Shown here piece after piece: positions 22,132 to 30,876 of a stretch of 64,000 bases of DNA (position 1 is its first letter; each line of letters starts with the position of its first letter). The position numbers and the translations under genes were made by a program. Below the pieces are notes generated by a model. That model worked only from the letters and a program-made list of their open reading frames with translations. It was not told the DNA's origin and did not search any database. Origin of the DNA: Planoprotostelium fungivorum (Eukaryota > Evosea > Variosea > Cavosteliida > Cavosteliaceae); contig MDYQ01000033.1 of assembly GCA_003024175.1 (NCBI GenBank), positions 111,935 to 175,934 on the forward strand, in the 5' to 3' direction.

Positions 22132-22173
22132 ATTGTACAGTCGAATGCTGAATAGATTTTAAAATATTAAAAC

Positions 22174-23261
22174 ATGAATTTATTTCGCTTCGGTGAACGG
22201 AAGATGTCTCAGAGACATCATCACACCATACACCGTCGGATGAGTTTGTTCAAAGCGGCAGAGAGTGGGGATTATGATAAGGTTCTCTCTATCTTCAACT
22301 CGGGAATCGATCTCAGCGGCCAGGATAAATCAGGGAAGACAGCCCTTCATGTGGCTAGTCGAGCAGGACAGGATAGAGTCGTCGAGGTAAACGAAGAGAA
22401 TATGACGATCTGAGCGATTCAGTTGCTGATGAAAATGGGAGCCGATGTCAATCAACAAGACAGAAACCGTTGCACTCCTCTCTTCGTGGCGGCTCAGAAT
22501 GGACACGAGAACGTCTGTCGAGTGAGCCGACGATGCATCATGTTGTTGGACTGATGGTGCCAGACGCTGATCCAAAGCGGAGCGGATTTCAGCATCACCG
22601 ACAAGAATCAATCGACTCCTCTTCATGCCGCCAGCCAGAAGGGCCACTTCGAAGTAGTACAGGTGTGACTTGTTCGATCAAGATCGCGACGGTTGATCTC
22701 ATCCTAGCTCCTCATACAGAGCGGTTCACACGTGAATTCTCTCGATAAAGAGGGGAAATCACCTCTGTCACTTGCTAGTGAAGAGAACCACCCTGCCGTC
22801 GTCGAAGTGATCCTCATTCTGCATCATCGATCCTGAATCACGGCAGGTATTGGCTCAGAATGGTTCGGACGTGAGCAATCGAGACAAAGAGGGCCACTTC
22901 CCTCTCTTCTTGGCCAGTAAGAATGGACACGATCGAGTCGCGCAGGTTCTCATCATTAATCTCTTCATCTCCAACTCACGGTTTCCAGATCCTCTTAGAC
23001 AGTGGAGCAGACATCGAGCAGAAGACTTTGAACGGTCTCACTCCACTTTTTGTTGGGGCCTGGTGTTCCCACAAGGCCATCGTGGAGGTGATGATGCCAT
23101 TAGCGGTCAGAATCTGAAGAATGTAGTTGTTGCTATCTCGTGGTGCAGATGCAACCGTGAAAAATCACATGGGAACGAAAGCCATAGAATCGTCGAGTGA
23201 TAGTGACATCAAGGAGATGTTAAAAAGAGCGGAAGAGCAGAAGAATGAAGAATGTGACTGA
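22174..23261 (+). CDS. Ankyrin-repeat protein, one repeat per exon
   Basis: About 230 residues made of seven ankyrin repeats. Exon 1 (from ATG 22174, or ATG 22204) ends ...GKTALHVASRAGQDRVVE. Exons 2-6 are 22423-22521, 22564-22662, 22708-22806, 22847-22945 and 22989-23087: each is exactly 99 nt, 33 residues, phase 0 at both ends, and each encodes one full repeat (for example LLMKMGADVNQQDRNRCTPL, TLIQSGADFSITDKNQSTPL). Introns are 36-45 nt. The last exon, 23127-23261, has a degenerate repeat and an acidic/lysine-rich tail ending NEECD. A protein-interaction scaffold; partners are unknown. The open frames across introns are artefacts. Confidence 0.9.
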
Positions 23262-23319
23262 GGTTAAAACGAATGCTTGGATGATGTATCATCTGGCAAG
23301 TTCAAATAGCACAGTAATC

Positions 23320-24460
23320 ATGGACCAACAATCTCTATTGGGAGGAGAAGATCTCCAGCTGGCAATTCTCGAGAAGACAGAAATCCTCCACAAGATAAAC
23401 AACCAGCGAGCGTTGAGAACATCCGACACCGTGTGATTGCTGACTAGTTTCAGATGGACACAGCGTAAATACTTGTTCGACATCTCTTGCTTTCATTTTG
23501 TGTGTCTGTCCGTCGGGCTGATCGCACTGCCATCATCACGAGAATGATGATTCCATTCCTGATTCTCCTCGTCGGATCCGTCGCCCTCGGGCTCGCATCT
23601 TGGATCGTAAGCTTCCCTTGGAAAGAGAGCGTATCCAAGTGAGAGATTCGAACACGATGACTGAACGGAGCTGAATCATGCAGGCGCCGGGAGGAGGTAG
23701 CTCTACTGTTCGAAGAGAATTACATTGGATCTTGGAGGTTCGAGCCACAGACGTGGAGAGACTTTGTCAAGCACCATTTTCAGTGGAAGGAAAAGTTGAT
23801 GTGGATTGCGATCGTCCTGATTGTGTTCCCCGCACCAATGAGTGTCATCGTCTTCGGTGGGGCTAGCTCAATTCGAAGCACGTCTTCTCATTCACACTAA
23901 TCTCCTCTAGTCTCTCTCAAAAATATAGCCAACCTTGGCACTGTCATCTCCATCGCTGTCACCGCACCTCTGTGCATCTGCTCTCATCATCTACACTTTC
24001 CTCTATCCTCGCTTTGAAGGTGAGCCCTCACAAGATGCAATGAAATGACGTGAATATAGTTATTCTCCCACGGTGCACTGATGCGTGTTGGGCAGAGGAA
24101 GTGTATACACCCTGGTCTCTGCAGCCCGCCACAAAAGGCCCTGATTTTACGGCTTACAGTCTTATGTCGGTTAATCTGCAAGAAAAGATGATGGACACGA
24201 CGGTCCTTCGTCTGGAGACAAAGACGAGAGACAACGTGGAATACCTGTTGATAGAGGTGAAGAAAGAGAGAAAGGATGAGGAGTGACGAGGGTAGGTGCC
24301 TGTTCCGGACCAGTTTGTGCAGAACGTGAAACAATGGGTTAAAGTGCTGGCGGAGGGTTATACGGACGACGTATATCCATCACGAATCAATGAAAGTAAA
24401 AGAATAACAGATCCAAAATGTGTTGATCTCAGGTATGATGATAACGGTAGTGTGGGAGGA
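23320..24460 (+). CDS. Unrecognised multi-pass membrane protein, exon borders uncertain
   Basis: Plus-strand exons seem to begin at ATG 23320 (MDQQSLLGGEDLQLAILE) and include WTQRKYLFDISCF..CLSVGLIAL, MIPFLILLVGSVALGLASWI, then REEVALLFEENYIGSWRFEP and KLMWIAIVLIVFPAPMSVIV, and further hydrophobic sequence near 23950-24010, so at least four membrane spans. A hydrophilic C-terminal part contains PWSLQPATKGPDFTAYSLMS and DQFVQNVKQWVKVLAEGYTDD. I cannot name a family, and some joins would need introns near 21 nt, so frames remain uncertain. Its 3' end overlaps the segment that is duplicated around the N at 24933. Confidence 0.45.
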
Positions 24461-24493
24461 TGAGAATTTATTAATCAAGGAGAAAGACAGAGC

Positions 24494-24835
24494 TTAAGCG
24501 CAGTTCGATCCGGTGGACTTTGTGCATCCGCAGACTGTCTGTCCGGTGCTGGCGTTCGTTGTACAGACGTACTTGTAGTTGCAGGGACAAGTCTGTCTCT
24601 TCTCCTGGATGCTCCTCTTGGCAGGGTACTGTACAGAGCAAGTGTCTTGTATGTCTTCGTTCCAGACGCAGTTGTTGTTGTCAGGGTTGCCACAGTTGTC
24701 AGGACAGGTGTAAGTGGCGTTGTTGCTGGTGTGATGGACGAGCTCAAGCTGGTAAGGAGGAAGAGGAAAGTCATCCGAGAGGTTGTAGGCGTAGGCTACG
24801 CAGCAGAGAGCGATGAGAAGTAAGGTGATCTTCAT
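24494..24835 (-). CDS. Small secreted Cys-rich protein, copy 1
   Basis: 113 residues, single exon. A signal peptide MKITLLLIALCCVAYA is followed by a short Pro/acidic region, then TCPDNCGNPDNNNCVW and a C-terminal half with TCPCNYKYVC and TVCGCTKSTGSNCA. Ten cysteines after the signal peptide suggest disulphides; an N-glycosylation site (NNAT) is visible. A KRSIQEKR dibasic stretch lies between the two cysteine groups and could be a processing site (inference). No family recognised. The next gene, 25056-25397, is nearly identical. Confidence 0.75.
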   Translation of the reverse strand: MKITLLLIALCCVAYAYNLSDDFPLPPYQLELVHHTSNNATYTCPDNCGNPDNNNCVWNEDIQDTCSVQYPAKRSIQEKRQTCPCNYKYVCTTNASTGQTVCGCTKSTGSNCA

Positions 24836-25055
24836 TGCAGATGGCGATCGTTGTGGGGTGTTTGATCGATGGTCGATGAAGGGGGAAGTGAGGAGAGAGT
24901 GGCCAGAGACTGCATCCCCAAACTTTTGTGTTNCGGACGACGTATATCCATCACGAATCAATGAAAGTAAAAGAATAACAGATTGATCTCAGGTACGATG
25001 ATCACGGTGGTGTATGCGGATGAGAGTTTATTGTAATTAAAGAGAGCGATGGAGC

Positions 25056-25397
25056 CTAAGCGCAGTTCGATCCTGTGGACTTTGTGCATCCACAGACTGT
25101 CTGTCCGGTGCTGGCGTTTTTTGTACAGACGTACTTGTAGTTGCAGGGACAAGTCTGTCTCTTCTCCTGGACGCTTCTCTTGGCAGGGTACTGTACAGAG
25201 CAAGTGTCTTGTATGTCGTCGTTCCAGACGCAGTTGTTGTTGTCAGGGTTGCCACAGTTGTCAGGACAGGTGTAAGTGGCGTTGTTGCTGGTGTGATGGA
25301 CGAGCTCAAGCTGGTAAGGAGGAAGAGGAAAGTCGTCCGAGAGGTTGTAAGCGTAGGCGACGCAGCAGAGAGCGATGAGAAGGAAGGTGATCTTCAT
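25056..25397 (-). CDS. Small secreted Cys-rich protein, copy 2
   Basis: Same length and all cysteines as the protein at 24494-24835, with only a handful of substitutions (for example ITF for ITL, NDDIQ for NEDIQ, SVQEKR for SIQEKR, TKNAS for TTNAS), all conservative. Both copies share upstream sequence as far as the 'CCCCAAACTTTTGTGTT' block, so promoters were duplicated as well. Conservation of every cysteine suggests both are, or recently were, under selection. Confidence 0.75.
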   Translation of the reverse strand: MKITFLLIALCCVAYAYNLSDDFPLPPYQLELVHHTSNNATYTCPDNCGNPDNNNCVWNDDIQDTCSVQYPAKRSVQEKRQTCPCNYKYVCTKNASTGQTVCGCTKSTGSNCA

Positions 25398-25771
25398 TGC
25401 AGATGACGATTGTTGTGGGGTGTTTGATCGATGGTCGATGAAGGGGGAAGTGAGGAGAGAGTGGCCAGAGACTGCATCCCCAAACTTTTGTGTTGACCCC
25501 ATGCATTTAGACTAAGAAGCCCAAGGCAAGACGTGTGAGGTGATGTGAGGTGATGTGAAAGAGACAGAAACATTTGGGACACAACGACGACGAGAAGGCT
25601 GACCCGAAAGTTTGGGACGGACACAAAAGTTTTGGTTCCGCCCAATTTGCATCTAAAGATAAGTATTTCTAGACGAACAAGATTACCTTCAATCTTGTAT
25701 ACACGATAGATTTCATCCAAATATGTCGACATGAACAATAAATACAGTATATTTGGGTTTATTTGTCATGT

Positions 25772-25954
25772 TCAGACGAAGACGTTCATCTTGCGATCAA
25801 CGTGGCTTCTGCACAGAGGACACTCCTTCCAATCTTCCTTCTCTGCGCATTCCACGCACAAGCACATGTGGTTGCAGGGTGTCAATACGACACTCTTCTG
25901 TTTGCATCGTTCCTCACTTTTTTGTTGTATTATCTTGTATTTTCTGCATTTCAT
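25772..25954 (-). CDS. RING-finger protein, C-terminal part
   Basis: The C-terminal frame has CNHMCLCVECAEKEDWKECP and LCRSHVDRKMNVFV before the stop at 25772, matching the second half of a C3HC4 RING of the kind found at the C-terminus of animal IAP and MGRN1-like E3 ligases (VLTPCNH..LC..C......CP.CR). The first zinc ligand pair is not clear in this frame (CRKYKI..., ERCKQK), so an upstream exon is probably missing from my model. Function would be ubiquitin transfer with E2 (family knowledge). Confidence 0.55.
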   Translation of the reverse strand: MKCRKYKIIQQKSEERCKQKSVVLTPCNHMCLCVECAEKEDWKECPLCRSHVDRKMNVFV

Positions 25955-26082
25955 CCAAGTTGAACTTCAAACGATGGTGATGGTGACTGACTGCTGGATT
26001 ACATTTTTGTAGACGACCTCAATCGTGAAAAACGAGAAAAACGTAAAAGCATCGAGAAAAAGCGTAAAAATAGACAAAAGAG

Positions 26083-26154
26083 CTCCCCGACCGGGAATTG
26101 AACCCGGGTCCCAAGCGTGACAGGCTTGTATACTCACCACTATACTATCGAGGA
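26083..26154 (-). tRNA. tRNA-Asp (GUC)
   Basis: On the minus strand the 72-nt gene starts TCCTCGATAGTATAGTGGTG and ends CCGGTCGGGGAG. The acceptor stem pairs fully (TCCTCGA with TCGGGGA), the anticodon loop is CTGTCAC with anticodon GTC, and the T arm is ACCCGGGTTCAATTCCCGGT with intact A and B box sequences. There is no intron. Confidence 0.93.
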
Positions 26155-26813
26155 GTGGTGATTTGCAGCCATCCTCTAAAAGACAAAAATGATCTATATG
26201 ATGTATCATTTTCTTGTCCAGAAGAGTTTCACTTGCGACGAATTTGATTTGTATGTTCATGTATGCGAGTCAGCATCGATGCAGAGCTTGGGGGGTCGAC
26301 TGCCCGAGATGATGGGGACATCTCGTTGTATGAGGTCACAGCTGTCTATCTAGAGTCCTGAGAGAGCCCCAAGACCGATGAAATGATTCTAGGTGGATTC
26401 TGATCAGCTGCACGGCTGATTTCGAATCAGTATGGTGTATCCGATTGGAGGCTGACGTGAAGTTGGAGGTCTATATCTAATGGGTCACCCAAGGCTGACT
26501 GAAGGTCAAGACCGAGATGAAGGCACTATCAAGTGGTGGACATGTAATGCCAGTCGGTTGAAGAAAGGACGCTCGAAAAGGGACAGCGAGTTCTCGATGA
26601 GAAGAGTAGATACAGATGAATAAGAGGATTGGAGGATGGTCTGATGATCCATCTTCATACACTTGTTTGTGTCTGCCCGAAATCCGAAGCCCATTTGTGA
26701 AGGATGTTGTTGACGTAAGAGGTCACTTCATCGGGCTCCAGCTGATTCTGGTCCGTTCTCGTCTCTGCCATATCAAAGTGTGAGTTCTGTCTCTCCATCA
26801 ATTCCGACCCCTT
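26155..26813. other. Intergenic stretch, nothing recognised
   Basis: It lies between the tRNA gene and the stop codon of the PAS-like gene. A structured-looking region near 26290-26440 has several short inverted repeats (for example CAGCTGCACGGCTG), but I cannot match it to a known RNA. Confidence 0.3.
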
Positions 26814-28743
26814 TCAGAACATGTGGCTCACGATCAAATCACATGATGCGGTGAACTGCTGATTCATCTGAGAATGTACTTCTTCGATGAGATTCTGCCA
26901 ATCCATGCATTCGGGCCCCAACAGCTTTGCCATCTCGGTGCCGCTGCTGCTGGCCTCCGTGTGACGATATTCTACGATGTAGACTCCCTTGATCTCGTTC
27001 AACCACATCATTCTCCTTCTCAGTTTCTTTCCGTCGGGCAGATCCGTGTAGTGGTATCGCTTCTGGAGGCTTCCTGGGAAGGTCAGGCGATGCCATGGAG
27101 AAGTAGCTCCATCACCCGTGCAGACGGTACTCCGGCTCGATTTCCAGGCGTAACCATCTACGATCGGCTTCAAACCTGAGGAAAATGAGCGTGTGGAATG
27201 GAAGACAATAAAACACTACAAAATCGAATACATCTCCCACACCTTCGTAATTGATCAGCGCGTACGAATAGACGTATTCGGCGTCCTCTAAGAATTTCGC
27301 TGGACTTTGTCATCATCACATCACGCATGACGCATGACGAGACCCACTCGGAATCGTGTTGTGTGATTTTGAAGCGTGATGTTGGTTGTGTTGGATGTGT
27401 CGTATGCAGTCTTCCACGAGAGAATCCCAGCGGCTCCTGATCCATTTCTTCGGTACCTTCACCTTCGCGGTGGGAAGCTTTCTCGGCCCACCCTTCTGAG
27501 GCATCTGCTTGTACATGAGAGATAAACCCAGATTGACACCAGGGACGACCTGTTCGAGTCAATCGTTGCCGGCACCATCATGCGCATGAGATGGATGATG
27601 CGATCGTGATGGTGAAGGGTGATCGACGATGATGGAGAAGAAGTGATGATGTCTCGCCTGTCGGAATTCGCAATAGAATGAGATTCCGGGAAATTGTTCG
27701 AGTCTGACGTTGAAGCTGGATGTCTTTGAATTCACGTTGAAATTCGTTCGAAACAGTTGGTGCAAGCTGTTTACGTCCGCCGCCGGTTGATTCATTTCCA
27801 CTGCGAGAAGTCAACGATAGACATCGACGATGATGATGATGATGTCGATCGCACGGGAAGAATCACCTGATGTTCTCCCTCGCATTTGATAGGCTTGAGA
27901 AGCTTTCAATCGTCTGGCGGCATTGACGTTACCACTCAAGTACGTGTGATGATCGACATCCTCTGGCTGATTCAATGTCAACATGCGATGGATGATCTCA
28001 TTTTAAGATGGCGGTGGATGAGATCATCACTTTCACTGACCTTACGAAGTGTGAGGGTCAAGATGAGATGTCCAAGACCCAAAGTCCTTCCGATGATGTC
28101 TTCCTCGACTGCATTCGTCAGTGCGACGACTTCATCGGCAGGACCTGGTGCGAATTGAGATGTGATTCGAGAGTGGGAGATTACCATGTTGTAAGAACAG
28201 GCTTGATGGTGTCTTCTTCTTCTCGACTATGTTTTTGGCCGTGACAACGATGATAGGATCTGAATGATTTTCTATTCGTCTGTATCTGTGTTGCCGTCAG
28301 AGGGGGAACCAACGTGATTGACTTCTCACTTAATCAAAAGACGTGATCCAGGCAGAACAAATTCTTCCTCTTTGATGTCGTCACCACCAATGATGCGATT
28401 GATCGAGTTCCAGAATCGTGATGTTGCCTCACTAAATCACATTAGAATGTGTTGATGGAGGAATCACCCTTCGTCACCTACTATTCCCTTCTTTGTCTAC
28501 GAATTCAGCCAAGAGTTCTTTCGCAGCCGCATTACACAACCGAATGGCCGCTTTTCCCTCCTCCATCCCGATCACGATGGTCGCTTTTGTTTGGGTGAGG
28601 AGGACATTCAGTGCCATTTCTTTAGAAGACACTGTCTCCACCCTCTGTCTCTTCATTGATGATGGTTGTTGTTGCTCTCGGGGGAAAAATGAACCAGAAC
28701 GCACTGAGGTGGCTGATGGCAGGAACACCTTTGCATCTGACAT
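26814..28743 (-). CDS. PAS-like domain protein of unknown function
   Basis: The ATG at 28743 starts a Ser/Pro-rich N-terminus (MSDAKVFLPSATSVRSGSF). Then come LLTQTKATIVIGMEEGKAAI and RLCNAAAKELLAEF, typical of a PAS core (sensor strand, then N.AA..L helix), and after spliced joins SRFWNSINRIIGG, EEFVLPGSRLLIKYRRIENH and DPIIVVTAKNIV. Further exons give NAVEEDIIGRTLGL, NVNAARRLKASQAYQMRGRT, a KVKVPKKWIRSRW basic segment and a C-terminal part ending LIVSHMF. All joins quoted keep frame (for example donor GTGACG after NSS). The PAS assignment is by pattern and moderate. A ligand or output domain cannot be named. It could be a regulator with a PAS input and basic DNA- or RNA-binding part (inference). 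Confidence 0.5.
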
Positions 28744-29196
28744 CTCAACGAGGGATCTGAGATTAAATCCAACATAGATGAGTGAGTATTAATAGAGAGT
28801 CAGACACACCCATTGTGAGTAGGGAGTAGAGTGCGCTCGCACATCATCCTTTCGCCTCACCCAGGTTCAATGCATCGTCTCTGAAGATGATGTTACTGAG
28901 ATGGAACCACGAGCCCTCAACAAAATGAACGAATATGCAGAGAAGGAGCGAGAACTCGTTTCAATCTCTGAGGAATGCAGAGTTCATCTGTGTTGAAAGA
29001 AGCGACACTGGTCATCCTGGTCCGGCAGTAATGGCGAGCCATTCTCTTCTATCGATGATGGACCTCTGTGGTGGCTCAGAGGTGAAGAGACAGGTGGAAC
29101 CTCCTGGTCTCTTCATTTATAGAGGTAACAAGAAGGTGAGGGAGACTGACAAGAGGTACACTAAGACAAACGATTGCTTCTCGTTGATTTTTATCT
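28744..29196. other. Unresolved stretch, possible small plus-strand gene
   Basis: Around 28868-28980 a plus-strand frame reads CIVSEDDVTEMEPRALNKMN and continues to SISEECRVHL, which has coding-like codon use. I could not connect it to a start and a stop. The rest has no clear signal. Confidence 0.3.
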
Positions 29197-30127
29197 CTAG
29201 TAAGCGTACTTCCACCCGGCCCAGAATCCTCCAACAACACCAGCTGCACGATCATCAGACATCATCGACTTCCATCTAGATCATCATCACCTTGAAGAGG
29301 AAGAGAGTATGTCAGCATGGCCGACGCCTTCTTCGTCGTCTTGTTTCTGTTCTCTTTCGACAACATCAACTTGCTCTTGTCTTCGACTCTGCCCCAATTG
29401 ATCGTGATGTAGCCCATGTAGGCCAGCATCTGCAAGAAGACGAATTCTCCTCCCACGAAGAATAAAACCAATTTAAATGATTTCTTGGCGGCGAAGCCGG
29501 CGCAGAAGCCAAGGATACCACCCAGGGTGAGGTTACCAAAGATCTCTGTACCAGTGAGCGTTGTAGCTCGTCGCATTCGAATGGAACGCACCGTAGATCC
29601 ATCCCGTGCTCTCTGGTACGGCGGGGTCTTCCAAGGGGCTGGTCTATAGACAGTCAGAGATGGACACTTTCGCATGCTGCCCTCACCATCACCACCTCTT
29701 CATTTGCAGGTTCTAATCGAGTGTCAGATGTTTCATGTGCGAGATGCATGGAGCGTTACCTTCTGAAGCGTCTTCCTCTGCGGCGGCGAGAACATCTCCG
29801 CCGATCAGTTGAGAACCAGCCAAGGCGGCAGCTCCCAGGACGAGCCAGTGATAACGAGATTCTTTGACACGATCTGCTTTCAAATCGATGGTGGCGAAGT
29901 CTGTCTTCTGAGTGACTGAAGGTGATTTAAGTTGAGATGGATGGAGATTCTTCACGATATGCACCTGGAGAAAATGTCTGAAAGGTTCGAACGTTCTGAA
30001 ACGAAGTCTTTGTGGAGTTGAAATTGTTGCGGGTGAAGGTAGCAGTGGGGCGCAGGACATTAGTCTGACGGAGTAGGTTGGTTCTCTGAGAGAGCTGATG
30101 GAGGGAACGGAAAGCGAGCGTGGACAT
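29197..30127 (-). CDS. FUN14-domain mitochondrial membrane protein (FUNDC1-like)
   Basis: The ATG at 30127 gives an Arg/Ser/Asn-rich, acid-free mitochondrial presequence (MSTLAFRSLHQLSQRTNLLR). Next come a TM-like HWLVLGAAALAGSQLIGG, an acidic linker, then the FUN14 domain: EIFGNLTLGGILGFCAGF, FVGGEFVFLQMLAYMGYI and NWGRVE. The last exon supplies AGVVGGFWAGWKYAY before the stop at 29199-29197, matching the second FUN14 glycine-rich helix. Joins at 29590 (WIY|EIFG, 45-nt intron holding CTACAACG), 29270 (LPLQ|AGVV) and 29930 keep frame. FUNDC1 is a mitophagy receptor of the outer membrane in animals; I see no clear LC3-interacting motif, so that role is not shown here. Confidence 0.8.
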
Positions 30128-30474
30128 GTCGTGTGGTCTGTGCGAGTTGATGATGTGATCTCGTGTCAGCCCGTGGCCACGGTCTCGAATTTTCTACCAG
30201 TTTTCTCGAAGGTAAAATGCGTAATCGTGAACAGTGAGTTGTGTCCATGCTTGGAGTATAACTAATCGGTCAGGGTGCATTGGTACCATGGATATTCCTT
30301 CTATTGATGGATTGATCATCTACAATGAAGGCGAAATATCGTGAAGATTTCAGCAGAGGGGAGTTTCACACGAGATTTCCTTCTCCACATGATATTTCAT
30401 TTTACGCATGCATCCGATACCATCAACTCTTTCATTATCAACACACGAACACAAACAACAACAACACACAAGCA

Positions 30475-30690
30475 ATGGAAACCATCAAGAACGCCGTCAA
30501 CTACGTCTCTGAGAGCGTCCAGGGTGGCTCAGCCGCCGCTTCGAAAGAAGTCAACAAGGAGATCGCCAAGGACAGCGACGTGTCGATTGGAACCAGACTG
30601 CACGCCGGCGTCGATGCGCTGAAGGACAAGTCAGAGGAGAAGGGACACGATGCCAAGGCTGAGGTCTACAAGCAGAAGCTGACCCACTAG
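30475..30690 (+). CDS. GRG1-like small stress protein
   Basis: A 71-residue single-exon protein starting METIKNAVNYVSESVQGG, followed by SKEVNKEIAKDSDVSIGTRL, DALKDKSEEKGHDAKAEVYK and QKLTH. This is the full-length pattern of fungal glucose-repressible protein Grg1 (Neurospora clock- and starvation-induced), a small hydrophilic protein of unknown biochemistry. The leader ACAACAACAACACACAAGCA is CAA-rich like that of the thaumatin-like gene, as in highly expressed genes. It lies divergently from the FUN14 gene. The family is best known in fungi, so a fungal origin is possible, but base composition does not stand out. Confidence 0.8.
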   Translation: METIKNAVNYVSESVQGGSAAASKEVNKEIAKDSDVSIGTRLHAGVDALKDKSEEKGHDAKAEVYKQKLTH

Positions 30691-30876
30691 ATGTATATAA
30701 ACACGATCACAGTTTTGAACCATTTCTTCTTCCAGACGCGACTCACAGTCACGATATGTCTGTTACACATCGTCAGATGCATGGTCATCCGTTTTATTCA
30801 AACAGAATATTTTGGCGCCAAAATTCTACCTTTGAATATTTCCAGGAAGCAGCCATCGCAATATCCATTGGTCGCG

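Larger units (their letters stand above)
24360..25500. repeat. Tandem duplication of about 570 bp joined at a single N
   Basis: The block GGACGACGTATATCCATCACG ... CTTTTGTGTT occurs at about 24362-24932 and again at 24934-25494, with the base N at 24933 exactly at the junction. The two copies differ by scattered substitutions, so they are not one read placed twice, but the N marks an assembly join. Confidence 0.8.

Noticed and set aside
23433-23453. A 21-nt intron (GTGATTGC...TTTCAG) restoring the frame in the membrane protein gene
   Set aside because: All well-supported introns in the window are 36 nt or longer, so this length is doubtful without transcript evidence.
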